Positions 32,307-42,021 of a DNA stretch of 64,000 nucleotides are shown in pieces. Position 1 is the first letter of the stretch; each line of letters begins with the position of its first letter. The notes beneath the pieces were generated by a model. That model made no database searches, had not been told where the DNA came from, and saw only the letters and a program-made list of their open reading frames with translations. Both the position numbers and the translations under genes were made by a program. The DNA lies in assembly GCA_963693365.1 (NCBI GenBank), contig CAVNZM010000012.1:2604001-2668000 (forward strand), read 5' to 3'. This DNA is from Amoebidium appalachense (lineage: Eukaryota > Ichthyosporea).

Positions 32307-33647
32307 TCAATAGCTCTTGTAACTACGGCAATATGCAGCAGAGTGCCCTTGCCGGCCACAAAAGTAACATGCACCAAAGAAGGGGCCAGGGGGGACTTCA
32401 AAACCTTGGCGCAAAGCATAACCGGGAGCCCGGTCATGCTCAGGCTGGGGGGCCCACCGTGTGCACCACGGCCCCCCTTCCCCCCCCTGCCCCCCTCGGC
32501 CTCTCTCACCACCATTTCCACCCCTCCCTCTACCCTGCCCACCACCACGAGCAAGATAAGGGGCAAACCTCTCGGTGAACTGCTGCTGTTGTCCTCCACG
32601 TCCACCTCGGCCACGACCGCCGTGTCCACCCCGGTCGCCGCCACGGCCACCCCGGAAGCCGAAGCCCCCTCGGCCCGAAAAGACGGCCTGGGAGAGCTCG
32701 GCAACCTGCTTGACCAACATGGTGAGTGCATCTGGCTGTTCACCCTCTTTTTTCTCTTTTTCCCCCTTCTGTCCACTCTCCTTCTTTTTCTGGTCTACTT
32801 CCATCACCTCCTTTTTATCCCTCTTATTGAACTTCACCTCGTGCATGGCAAGCAAGTGACGTTTAACATGCAACACCACCTCATCTACATCATCATGCTC
32901 CCCAAACATGCGTGCAGTGTCTGTGTTTACAGAGAGAGCCTTACGAGCAAACTCGAATTTTTCCCTATCACTCACGTCACCAGCTAACTCGCAAAGGTCT
33001 TCAAAGACCCGATATTCTCTCTCAAAGAATGCACGAGCTTCTACGGGGGACATATCTAAAGTGGGAAAGGTATACTTCCATTCTCTGAGCTGGGCCCGGA
33101 AGGTACGGCGCCGGTCGGCCGTCAGGTATCGGCCGACGAGCCGGGCCGTATACTCGAGCTCGTTTTCCGGCCGTGTGAAGGCCTCGAGCTCCCCGTCCAC
33201 GTCGTCGGTGCTGTTCTCGTCCTCGTCGTCGGGGATGAACCGTGCGGCCAGACGTTTCTGGCTGAGTGTCCGGGACACCATCTCGTCCCTCCCCTCGTCG
33301 TACTGCTGCTCGTATATACGAGCCGTCACCTGGGGGGCCTGCTCGGCCCGGTACGGGTGCTCCTCCATCAGGGTGCATAAGTCGGCCATTGTTTTGTGGT
33401 CGATGCACTGTTTGATCATTAAGCACGAGGCCGCCACAGTGGGGGCCTTCTTTGTGTCTAACACTAGTGTGGGTGTGTTAGCTAGGAGTGTCCTAAGCCA
33501 CCTAGGTATTTCCGAGTCGTGTTTGAGTGTAAAACTGAAAGCTGTGGTCTGTCTAACGTCTAGTGTATGAACCTGTGGTACCTGTGTGTGCAGGGAGCTA
33601 TCCTCCGCTGCCAATGCGTAGAACATGTCTACGTTAAACTTAGCCAT
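32307..33647 (-). CDS. Element B gag with zinc knuckle
   Basis: An uninterrupted 446-residue ORF. It has a helical amino half, an acidic DDEDENSTDDVDGE segment, a capsid-like central part with REWKYTFPTL and FFEREYRVFEDLCELAGDVS, a Lys/Glu linker, an Arg/Gly-rich stretch that probably binds RNA, and a final zinc knuckle CYFCGRQGHSAAYC. This is the only intact gag in the window and the reference for the broken copies in element A. The ATG at 33647 follows a T-rich leader. Confidence 0.85.
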   Translation of the reverse strand: MAKFNVDMFYALAAEDSSLHTQVPQVHTLDVRQTTAFSFTLKHDSEIPRWLRTLLANTPTLVLDTKKAPTVAASCLMIKQCIDHKTMADLCTLMEEHPYRAEQAPQVTARIYEQQYDEGRDEMVSRTLSQKRLAARFIPDDEDENSTDDVDGELEAFTRPENELEYTARLVGRYLTADRRRTFRAQLREWKYTFPTLDMSPVEARAFFEREYRVFEDLCELAGDVSDREKFEFARKALSVNTDTARMFGEHDDVDEVVLHVKRHLLAMHEVKFNKRDKKEVMEVDQKKKESGQKGEKEKKEGEQPDALTMLVKQVAELSQAVFSGRGGFGFRGGRGGDRGGHGGRGRGGRGGQQQQFTERFAPYLARGGGQGRGRGGNGGERGRGGQGGEGGPWCTRWAPQPEHDRAPGYALRQGFEVPPGPFFGACYFCGRQGHSAAYCRSYKSY

Positions 33648-33797
33648 TGTGTGGTGTTCGGGTGGTTGTGTTTATGTTTGTTTGTTTTTTTTTGTTTTTT
33701 TTTTTTTTCTGTGTGTTTGAGGTGTAGCAACAGCCCAGAAGGAACTGTCACCGCGTTACCCTAGCGCGAAAAACCGCACTAAAAGAAAGGTGTAGCT

Positions 33798-34508
33798 TGT
33801 CGTATCCTAATATATATGTACTAGAGACGCGGCACTCTACTAAGTGTACACACACGAAAAGGAACGAACGTGTACGGAAAAACGGTAAAGTTTATTCAGA
33901 CCAGGCTCCGACGGGCAAACTTAGATACGTACGGAATGAGACTAAGTTACAACTGAGGCCCTCAAGGCCGTGCCCTCAAAGATCATCATCACCTGGCCCC
34001 CTACGATGCCACATTCCAAACATTCCGATCTACTTTTATCGTGCGCCTGCACGAGCTAAGTCGATCTACTCAACTAATATATTTATCCATGTCTCACCCC
34101 TCACCCTCCCCCTAGTGGCACCGCAGAGTCTAAATCTACATTTCATTCTATCCTCCCCCCCCCCTCCCTCCCCCCTTTCCTCTACATCTAAATATATAAA
34201 TATGTTTGGCAACATACACTATTAAACCTTGCCAATACTTACAAAAGGGCTTCTGCCCGAACAATCACATTCCTAAGTCCTCCTACGATCTATCCTACAC
34301 ACTAATTAGAATTCTATTGGTCGGCTGTCCCGGCTGACGTGGTCCAATGCCCTGCGCCGGCAGAGGCAAGATGCACGCAGCTGTACAGCTATCTTGAGGC
34401 CCCGGACTTGATCTTGATGATCTGTGGACCCGGGCCACCCCCCCCCCCCCCCCCCCGATCTCGATCGTAGACTTAGGCTAATCTGCTGAGACGGATTAGT
34501 ATATGTCA
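33798..34508 (-). repeat. Element B 5' LTR
   Basis: A 711-bp LTR, TGACATATAC to GGATACGACA on the minus strand. It is followed by AGCTACACC, a candidate primer site complementary to GGTGTAGCT, the sequence of many tRNA D-arm 5' regions. No ordinary 3'-end TGG primer site is seen. Confidence 0.85.
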
Positions 34509-34513
34509 ACGGT

Positions 34514-34611
34514 GGTGGGCAAGCTCTCTGCCCTGCGCAAGGTACACGAACTTTGGGGGCTCCCATACCCTCCCCCATCGGTCATGTCCGCCTTCACCCA
34601 GGGGTACACCC
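34514..34611 (+). pseudogene. YR element tyrosine recombinase, core-binding domain, second part
   Basis: After removal of element B and one ACGGT, the frame continues into KLSALRKVHELWGLPYPPPS, which fits the last helices of the same domain (a typical S-A-I-R-x-x-H pattern). It is cut again at CACCC 34607-34611 by element C. Confidence 0.6.
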
Positions 34612-35273
34612 TGTAAACATCTGTACACGCCGTACATGTTTACTATTACGAATATACTGTACATATCATAGTGATCACGTAGATATTGTGTACATATGAT
34701 CAGATCAATATCACACGCGACAGCCGCGGGCTGCGGCTCACGACTGAGCCGCGGCGCCGGCAATATGCAGTGGCCGTGCAGTCAGTATGAACCAATAGAA
34801 TTCGAGAACCGCTAGGATAGGAATGCAAGTCTCATCCACTACGGAGGCGACATCTATAGCTAAACGAACGGAACCAATAAGGAAATCAGACCCAGTTGCA
34901 TAAACCTAAACGGGCATAAGTATTGACCAATCATTTGCCACAAAGTTATCCTTTTAGTTAGCTTCATGTTATTGGTGCACTGTGTGCACATAAAGACGAC
35001 CGCACTCTTCTGACTGGTCAGAAGTCACGAAGGCATCAATGCCACCCATCCAGATGATCCGGAACCTGGGGGCTATATAAACAAGCCGTCCCAGTACGGG
35101 GGATCACTCTGAACGAGCACATTAAATAGTAACCTGGCCGCGTGTGCCTTACTACCCGTTCTCTGTCTTTATTCTGATTCAGTTGTTCTCTGCCTTATCC
35201 CAACTAGTTCAACTGTTTACATTGGCGACCGCGCAGTTCCAGAATCTCACATCTTTCAAGAATCTCTTCAACC

Positions 35274-36377
35274 ATGGCGGGCGAATTTGACGACTACCCT
35301 GTACTCTCGGACAATGAAAGCAAACTGACACGTGACACCAAGAAGCCTACCGCAGTCAAACCGCCGCCCCCAACGCAGAAGAAAGCCAAGACTCCGGGGC
35401 AGGGCACGAAAACACTCCCCACCCCTCCCCCTACACAGCCTCGTGCTCCCCAGAAACCGAACACGATCACAAAACCCAACACACACACGAACACAAAGGC
35501 AACTACGAAGCCCACTGGCAACGAACAAACGAAGCCCAACGAAAGCACGAAACCCAAAGACAAAACGAAGCGCAACGAACACACGAAAACCAACGAACAT
35601 ACGAACACCAACGAACACACGAACACCAACAAACACACGAACGAACTTCAAGTAGCAACGAAGGAAAAAACGAAACAAGACCGGGACACTGCCACAGCTC
35701 TGGCAGAGGTGCGGGGCCGTGTTCTCTCCAAGTTCTATCGTATTGAAACTCTGAGACGTGCCATTCAAACTGCAATCGATGCTGGGCGGCCTGTGATGGA
35801 CCTCGAAGCTGATGTCGCGCAGATTTACAGTGAGATTTCGCAGATGGAAGACACCACACTGTCTAGAATGTTGTGCACGTCCGCGAAATGGTCTGAGTTG
35901 GAGCGGGAAGCACAGTTGGTGGCTGAGGCACGTGTGAAAAATACGACGGTGCCCACCACCCCCCGTCCTCCCCCACCCACCACAGGCAAGAAGCCTTTGT
36001 CCCCGGTCCCATCTGGGTGCACTGATCCCAAGGTAATTGCACCTCCCGCACCCCCCACTAAATTTACATATAAGGATGTGCTTGCGCGCACACTCAGCTA
36101 CACTGATTCTGATGCTGAAAATGAAGAAAAACACGAACAAAGTTACGAAGACACACCCACAAACGAAAACGAACACATGACTGCGAAAGTGCATGAAGAA
36201 GATCACTTCGACCAGCCTAAAGCACCCGTATTTAACGAAATCCCCCTTGCAGGATCCCCTCTGGCGTCTGCAGGTGGACTGGCAGGCACGCCAAGTCGCC
36301 CGAGAGGCTCTGATGTCAGCACAGGCTCAGGAGGTAAGGCTGGGTCTATATTGAACAAGCACTCACAGACTACCTAG
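35274..36377 (+). CDS. Element C gag-like ORF with Thr/Asn/His repeats
   Basis: 367 residues from the ATG that follows AACC in the leader. Residues ~35-125 are Lys/Pro/Thr-rich with NEHTNTN repeats encoded by ACGAACACNA. Residues ~128-215 form a likely helical region (ALAEVRGRVLSKFYRIETLR, LEADVAQIYSEISQ), and the rest is acidic and Pro-rich. No zinc knuckle or enzyme motif. The helical core could be a capsid-like or coiled-coil packaging module; unproven. Confidence 0.55.
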   Translation: MAGEFDDYPVLSDNESKLTRDTKKPTAVKPPPPTQKKAKTPGQGTKTLPTPPPTQPRAPQKPNTITKPNTHTNTKATTKPTGNEQTKPNESTKPKDKTKRNEHTKTNEHTNTNEHTNTNKHTNELQVATKEKTKQDRDTATALAEVRGRVLSKFYRIETLRRAIQTAIDAGRPVMDLEADVAQIYSEISQMEDTTLSRMLCTSAKWSELEREAQLVAEARVKNTTVPTTPRPPPPTTGKKPLSPVPSGCTDPKVIAPPAPPTKFTYKDVLARTLSYTDSDAENEEKHEQSYEDTPTNENEHMTAKVHEEDHFDQPKAPVFNEIPLAGSPLASAGGLAGTPSRPRGSDVSTGSGGKAGSILNKHSQTT

Positions 36378-36437
36378 GTACTTTGGTGGCCGGCCCTGCC
36401 AGCCAGCCCGCACGAAAGAAGCGCCGACGTCGCTAAC

Positions 36438-36501
36438 TTCCCTCAGCCTGGTGGTTTACCGTCTCCAGACCATACCACCAGGCTCCCGAGAAGGGGGGGA
36501 G
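36438..36501 (+). promoter_or_regulatory. Hairpin plus polypurine tract of element C
   Basis: AGCCTGGTGGT and ACCACCAGGCT form an 11-bp perfect stem, followed directly by CCCGAGAAGGGGGGGAG and the 3' LTR. Element D has the same stem with a different loop at 50418-50476. Confidence 0.75.
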
Positions 36502-37116
36502 TGTAAACATCTGTACACGCCGTACATGTTTACTATTACGAATATACTGTACATATCATAGTGATCACGTAGATATTGTGTACATATGATCAGATCAATA
36601 TCACACGCGACAGCCGCGGGCTGCGGCTCACGACTGAGCCGCGGCGCCGGCAATATGCAGTGGCCGTGCAGTCAGTATGAACCAATAGAATTCGAGAACC
36701 GCTAGGATAGGAATGCAAGTCTCATCCACTACGGAGGCGACATCTATAGCTAAACGAACGGAACCAATAAGGAAATCAGACCCAGTTGCATAAACCTAAA
36801 CGGGCTTAAGTATTGACCAATCATTTGCCACAAAGTTATCCTTTTAGTTAGCTTCATGTTATTGGTGCACTGTGTGCACATAAAGACGACCGCACTCTTC
36901 TGACTGGTCAGAAGTCACGAAGGCATCAATGCCACCCATCCAGATGATCCGGAACCTGGGGGCTATATAAACAAGCCGTCCCAGTACGGGGGATCACTCT
37001 GAACGAGCACATTAAATAGTAACCTGGCCGCGTGTGCCTTACTACCCGTTCTCTGTCTTTATTCTGATTCAGTTGTTCTCTGCCTTATCCCAACTAGTTC
37101 AACTGTTTACACACCC

Positions 37117-37760
37117 GCACCCATATGCAGCGTAACCCCGACAACATTAGCAAAGATCACCCCCCATCCGAAACCTGTCCTGTACGACTTTAGGACGTCC
37201 TATCGTCGTTAATATATCTAAAAGATAGCTTAGGTCAACGGGTTTAGGATAACCCGGAATTTCAGGATGGCAAGGCGTCTGAAACACATCCCATATATAT
37301 TAAATACGTCTGGCATGGATTCAAGACAGTGGACATCTTAAAGACGTAGTAAAGTCGTCTGACAAGATGTCATACAGACACCTGGAAGTGCACTTATACC
37401 CATCAGCACAAGTCCGGATGTCCTTAACCCCCCTTTAAATTGTCCGATGGGTTGCGGATGCATACGGGATATATTAAAGACGTCTTTCGAAATTTGTGGT
37501 CTTTTACGTCTTAAAGATATCCTGGACGGATTGAGGACATATTGTTATCATCCCGGAACATAGGGTAGTTAACAGATGTCCTAAAGACGTCTGCACTCAT
37601 TCTACAGGATGTCTATGAGATATACCGATACATATTATATAGATGTGTGTAAGATGCATTATACACGCAAGTAAGTTGACACAAGGCGCTCGTGGGATGG
37701 GCATAGAGATATGTTAAAGATGTACTGCAGAGATCTTAGTACAATCTTTATCCTCTCTTA
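37117..37760. other. Right flank of element C; degenerate motif-rich sequence
   Basis: The first ~70 bases may continue the YR element. The rest is non-coding and is rich in variants of TTAAAGACGTC and GGATGTCC on both strands. Similar text is seen at 46480-47340. Confidence 0.4.
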
Positions 37761-37921
37761 ATCCCGAATGGCCATGCAACATTTGCGAAACGAACTGATT
37801 GCGTTAGGATGTCGTCAGGATATATCACAGCTAGGCAGTGGATCATCTAAGGAGATCTTTGGAGAGTTCTTTGTAGCACTTTTGGCCATCCCAATTATAT
37901 CTTCAAGACAGGCCATGTCTG

Positions 37922-39020
37922 TGTTGGAGTGCAGACTTACGCTCACTCCACAATATGTGTATGTTAGCTTTACAATTGGTTCCGTGTACACAGACACACG
38001 CTGACACTCGATCACCACATGCACATCTGCATAGTTGAGGAATGTTGCCAATTGTGTTTTGACTGCAAACGATTGGTTCACTGGTCCCAGAGATCTCTAA
38101 ATGAAAGTAACCAATCCGATTAGCGCCTGGCATCCGGATTACATTCCAGACTGCTGCCCCACGGGTATATAAGCCACGTCTCTGCCAGGTGCAGACATGG
38201 AGTTCAGTGATGGAGTTAAGTCATGGAGGTCAGTCATGGAGTTCAGTCATGGAGTTAACACACTGAAAGCAGTAAAAAACGGGTCAGCGCCCAAGCGCGC
38301 CACGACGACCCTAGTCACAGCGGACTCTACTTCCAACAGGGTTATGGGCCCAGACACGACACCGCGGCCTCTAACTTCACGTCCCCTACGACGCCTTGAA
38401 CGGAGGAGCCAGAAACCGACTTCTAGGCTGTACCCTACACCCGCGAGCGTATTTCCGTGAAGTAGAGACTTTCGCTTCCACAAACTCCATCCGCAGCAGC
38501 CTGCAACATCAACGTCAAGTATTCCACTTCATTGGCGGGGCACGCACCACAGTGGAATGCACACCCCGGTCTACCCTGCAAGCAGCCACACTCACTCTCT
38601 CTTCTCTAGTGGTGTGTACACTTCTCCAATTGGGTAGGGGTGTTGGAGTGCAGACTTACGCTCACTCCACAATATGTGTATGTTAGCTTTACAATTGGTT
38701 CCGTGTACACAGACACACGCTGACACTCGATCACCACATGCACATCTGCATAGTTGAGGAATGTTGCCAATTGTGTTTTGACTGCAAACGATTGGTTCAC
38801 TGGTCCCAGAGATCTCTAAATGAAAGTAACCAATCCGATTAGCGCCTGGCATCCGGATTACATTCCAGACTGCTGCCCCACGGGTATATAGGCCACGTCT
38901 CTGCCAGGTGCAGACATGGAGTTCAGTCATGGAGTTAACACACTGAAAGCAGTAAAAAAAACGGGTCAGCGCCCAAGCGCGCCACGACGACCCTGGTCAC
39001 AGCGGACTCTACTTCCAACA
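37922..39020 (+). mobile_element. Element E: copia-type TRIM (miniature LTR retrotransposon)
   Basis: Two LTRs (37922-38338, 38641-39020), TGTTGGAGTGC to TTCCAACA, with only 302 bases between them and GTCTG duplicated at 37917-37921 and 39021-39025. GGGTTATGGGCCCAG directly after the 5' LTR is the exact complement of the initiator tRNA-Met anticodon arm, the primer arrangement known from Drosophila copia. GGGTAGGGG precedes the 3' LTR. GGGTATATAA in the LTR is a likely TATA box. No coding capacity. Confidence 0.92.
38199..38272 (+). repeat. 15-bp tandem repeat expanded in one LTR of element E
   Basis: ATGGAGTTCAGTC-type units occur about five times in the 5' LTR but only twice in the 3' LTR (38917-38940). 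This accounts for most of the 37-bp length difference. Confidence 0.85.
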
Positions 39021-39639
39021 GTCTGTGCATGTGATATGCTAACGCAATCTTAGGCATGTATTGGTGATACCTTTCTGCGATCTTCACGCCCTATTTGGGG
39101 TAGCTTAAAGATGTTCAGAGTTGCAATTAGCTATTGTGTGAGGATTACTTTAGGACCTCTTTACGACGTCTGCACTCATTCTACAGGATGTCTATGAGAG
39201 ATACCGATACATATTATATAGATGTGTGTAAGATGCATTATGCACGCAAGTAAGTTGACACAAGGCACTCGTGGGATGGGCGTAGAGATATGTTAAAGAT
39301 GTACTGCGGAAATCTTAGTACAATCTTTATCCTCTCTTAATCCCGTATGGCCATGCAACATTTGCGAAACGAACTGATTGCGTTAGAATGTCGTCAGGAT
39401 ATATCACAGCTAGGCAGTGGATCATCTAAGGAGATCTTTGGAGAGTTCTTTTGTAGCGCTATTGGCCATCCAAATTATATCTTCAAGACAGGCCATGTAT
39501 GTGCATGTGATATGCTAACGCAATCTTAGGCAAGTATTGGTGATACCTTTCTGCGATCTTCACGCCCTATTTGGGGTAGCTTAAAGATGTTCAGAGTTGC
39601 AATTAGGTATTGTGTTAGGATTACTTTAGGACCTCTTTA

Positions 39640-40439
39640 AGGCTTCAATGGGATCGATTTAGATGATCTTTAAGTGTTCTCTGGGATAGAAAAGCAAAGC
39701 ACGTATCGCTATCCTCAGCCACGGCGTCTTCACCACCCGGTCAATGCCGATTACCCAGGACCACGATCCATGATGCGCGGGTTAGCTCAATATATACGAC
39801 CGGAAAAGGGATTTCGCATTTGATTGTGGGATAGATCACTCCAACGTTTTTGATTGGTTGTTTTTTAGGATCGAATTTCACACTGCATTCACAATGAAGG
39901 CGTCACAAGGTACGCTTTTATTGAAACATGAAACATGAAGGCGTCGCGCAGGTGCGCGCGAGGCGTTGATAGCCAATGGAAACAAAGATTTACTGGAGGG
40001 GTGCAAAACAGAATCCGAAGCACTGTTATCATTACAATCATGATCCGTCTGATGTAAGTAAAACTGGGGCATTCAACTGCCAAATACAGAAGTTTTAGTT
40101 ATAATAATATTTAAGGTACCTATAAATTAGGCGAGATACCTTGGCAAACGGTTCAATGCCTGCGCGGAGCAAGTGGCCGGTGCGTGGAATTTACCCTAAA
40201 TAAACACATTAAAAAATAAAAAATAAAAAAAATGCACAAAAAACGCAAAAAACGCAAAGATATATACTGTATCGCATACCTTAGGAAGCTCCTAAGAATA
40301 TCATCACGCTATACTAGAGCTATACTTACTATTCTGTCAGTACGTCCTGAATAAATACGCCAACCATACCTGAAACTGCAGTGCGGATCGCCGACCATAA
40401 AACTCCTTACACCCCACCACCCTAAGATACACTCCCTCC
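39640..40439. other. AT-rich non-coding region
   Basis: No gene seen. A short duplicated segment (GAAACATGAA twice near 39922-39938) and A-rich sequence near 40205-40250 are the only structure noticed. Confidence 0.4.
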
Positions 40440-40856
40440 TCAGTGACCTTCTTGCAGTCGAATATAGCAGCTGTTGTATGGGAATATTTTTCTTTTCACT
40501 GGAAGAGGCAGATCCCCCCGTGGAGTCCCCCGTGCTTCAGCAGGCGTTAAGCCCGCTAGGAACAACTGCAGCTGTAGCGGCAGGAACTTTAGGCAATTGC
40601 CACGTCCTTCAAGCCTGGGGCTGGGGTCGAAGTTCCCTTCTGATGCAAAATAGGCATCCAGCTTTGCAAGGTGCAGGCCTTTCTTATCCTGCAAGCCTGT
40701 GTTTGGGACAAAAGGATTCGAGTGCATCAGAGTAATCTTCCGCAGCGCAGCGGCGGGCCCGCCGGGGAGAGGGGGGGGGGGGGGGGGTGGGGGGGGGACG
40801 TTGCCATTGCCTTGGAAATAACCACCCAATGTGTAACCCCCCCCCCCCCCCCACAA
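40440..40856 (-). CDS. Unrecognised minus-strand ORF (hypothetical, weak)
   Basis: The carboxy part has ordinary composition (MHSNPFVPNTGLQDKKGLHL, AKLDAYFASEGNFDPSPR, then a basic tail), unlike the surrounding repeats. The amino end is repeat-encoded Pro and Gly from the C/G-runs at 40765-40800. No domain recognised and no clear splice sites; it may be an exon of a longer gene or chance. Confidence 0.2.
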   Translation of the reverse strand: MWGGGGGYTLGGYFQGNGNVPPPPPPPPPLPGGPAAALRKITLMHSNPFVPNTGLQDKKGLHLAKLDAYFASEGNFDPSPRLEGRGNCLKFLPLQLQLFLAGLTPAEARGTPRGDLPLPVKRKIFPYNSCYIRLQEGH

Positions 40857-40955
40857 AAAAAAAGCACACTATACAATGACCCCCCCCCCCATGGACCCCA
40901 CCCTATGGGGCCAGCAAATTTCAGTGGGGGTGTGTGAGCCATCACGTTTGATGCC

Positions 40956-40997
<42 letters not shown>

Positions 40998-41039
40998 CCC
41001 CCGTCCATTCGGAGGGTTTTGGCAGATATTGAGATTTTA

Positions 41040-41512
41040 GATTTTTCGTCTTGAAATTCCCCGATCACGTTCCCCCCCTCCGTCGGGAAAAAATCCTACG
41101 GACTCCCCCGTGTGTACTTTGCATTAACATGCCTTCCCATTGGGAAAACAAAAAAAAACTGCATCGAAATCCGTCCATTCTGAGGGTTTTTGCACGTTTT
41201 TTCCCTCCACAACACATGCACACTATAGAATGACCCCCCCCCCCCCTTCTTGGACCCCCCCTGATGGGCCGGCAAATGCCCGTGGGGATGTGTGGGTGAA
41301 CGTGGGCACTCCCCCCCACCCCCATCTACGTTTGGTGGTGAGAAAGTCAGCTACTTGCTAAAGGAAAGGGTGTTTGGGTTTTTTGAATACGAAGGCTGGT
41401 ATGTTGCATGCGGGACTGGAGAAAACACTGAAATTCCCCGATCACGTCCCCCCCCCCTCCGTCGGGAAAAAAATTCTACGGACTCCCCCGTGTGTACTTT
41501 GCATTAACATGC
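41040..41512. repeat. Direct repeat of ~83 bp, with a third partial copy
   Basis: GAAATTCCCCGATCACGT through GTGTGTACTTTGCATTAACATGC occurs at 41053-41131 and 41430-41512. GTCCATTCGGAGGGTTTT (41003) and GTCCATTCTGAGGGTTTT (41173) form a second shared segment, so the unit is probably about 380 bp and G/C-run-containing. Confidence 0.75.
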
Positions 41513-41585
41513 ACACATGCACACACACGGTGCACCCCCCCCCTCCCCTTCCCTCTCAACTGAGCACATACACACACACATACAT

Positions 41586-41642
<57 letters not shown>

Positions 41643-41794
41643 CACACATGCACACATGCACGGACACGAATCCCCCCTTCCCCTTCCCTCTCCACCGAGC
41701 ACATGCACACATGCACAGACATGCACACACACACACACAGAACACACACGATGCACACAGACATGCACACACACACAAACACACAACACACACA

Positions 41795-41844
<50 letters not shown>

Positions 41845-42010
41845 CACACACACGGTGCATTTCCCCCCTCCCCTTCCCTCTCCACAGAGCACACACACAC
41901 ACGTGCACACATGCACACACACGGTGCATCCCCCCTCTCCCCCCCTTCCCTTTCAACTGAGCACATACACACACACAGACATGCACACACACAACATACA
42001 CAGACATCCA
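41512..42010. repeat. CA-rich minisatellite
   Basis: (CA)n blocks alternate with a ~30-base spacer (CGGTGCA, then C-run and CCTTCCCTCTC, then A-C-x-GAGCACA), four to five times. The His/Thr frames across it are not genes. Confidence 0.9.
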
Positions 42011-42021
42011 CACATCAGACA

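Larger units (their letters stand above)
29949..34508 (-). mobile_element. Element B: Ty3/gypsy LTR element, internally deleted
   Basis: Minus orientation, flanked by ACGGT (29944-29948, 34509-34513). The 5' LTR, leader, gag, linker, protease and first third of RT are present. RT stops at EESSKEKTAF and is followed by 12 unrelated bases, then only the last ~13 bases of an LTR (TGTCGTATCCTAA on the plus strand). RNase H, integrase, chromodomain and nearly all of the 3' LTR are missing. Very close to element A in sequence. Confidence 0.9.
34612..37111 (+). mobile_element. Element C: 2.5-kb non-autonomous LTR retrotransposon
   Basis: Two 610-bp LTRs (34612-35221, 36502-37111), TGTAAACATC to TGTTTACA, are nearly identical (one A/T difference noticed, CATAAG versus CTTAAG). 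The duplication CACCC lies at 34607-34611 and 37112-37116. A primer-site candidate TTGGCGACCGCGCAG follows the 5' LTR, and the polypurine tract AAGGGGGGGAG precedes the 3' LTR. The only long ORF has no enzyme domain. The LTR carries CTATATAAAC near 35071. Confidence 0.92.
15041..37200 (+). mobile_element. Tyrosine-recombinase (YR) retroelement, shattered by three nested LTR insertions
   Basis: Segments 15214-15723, 29066-29948, 34514-34611 and possibly 37117 onward read as one plus-strand element once the three insertions and one copy of each duplication are removed. The first junction (CCCGC) restores an open gag-like frame and the second (ACGGT) restores the recombinase frame. The element encodes a gag-like ORF and the core-binding domain of a tyrosine recombinase. 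No reverse transcriptase is seen between them. The catalytic recombinase domain (Arg-His-Arg-Tyr) is not visible downstream. DIRS/Ngaro-type or Crypton-like elements are the alternatives. Confidence 0.6.
37590..39640. repeat. ~460-bp tandem duplication, one copy interrupted by a TRIM
   Basis: Copy 1 is 37586-37921 plus 39026-39167; copy 2 is 39168-39635. Shared landmarks include GACGTCTGCACTCATTCTAC, GGCCATGCAACATTTGCGAA and TTAGGCATGTATTGGTGATA (AAGTATTGG in copy 2). Copy 2 has the uninterrupted site CATGTATGTGCATGTG. Confidence 0.88.

Noticed and set aside
34506-36653. Duplicated 65-85-residue ORFs starting MPAPRLSREPQPAAVACDID
   Set aside because: They lie inside both LTRs of element C on the antisense strand and reflect LTR identity.
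37768-38133. Small ORFs repeated at 37768, 38592, 38606 and 39347
   Set aside because: They recur only because the DNA is duplicated (tandem locus and TRIM LTRs), and the frames differ by indels between copies.
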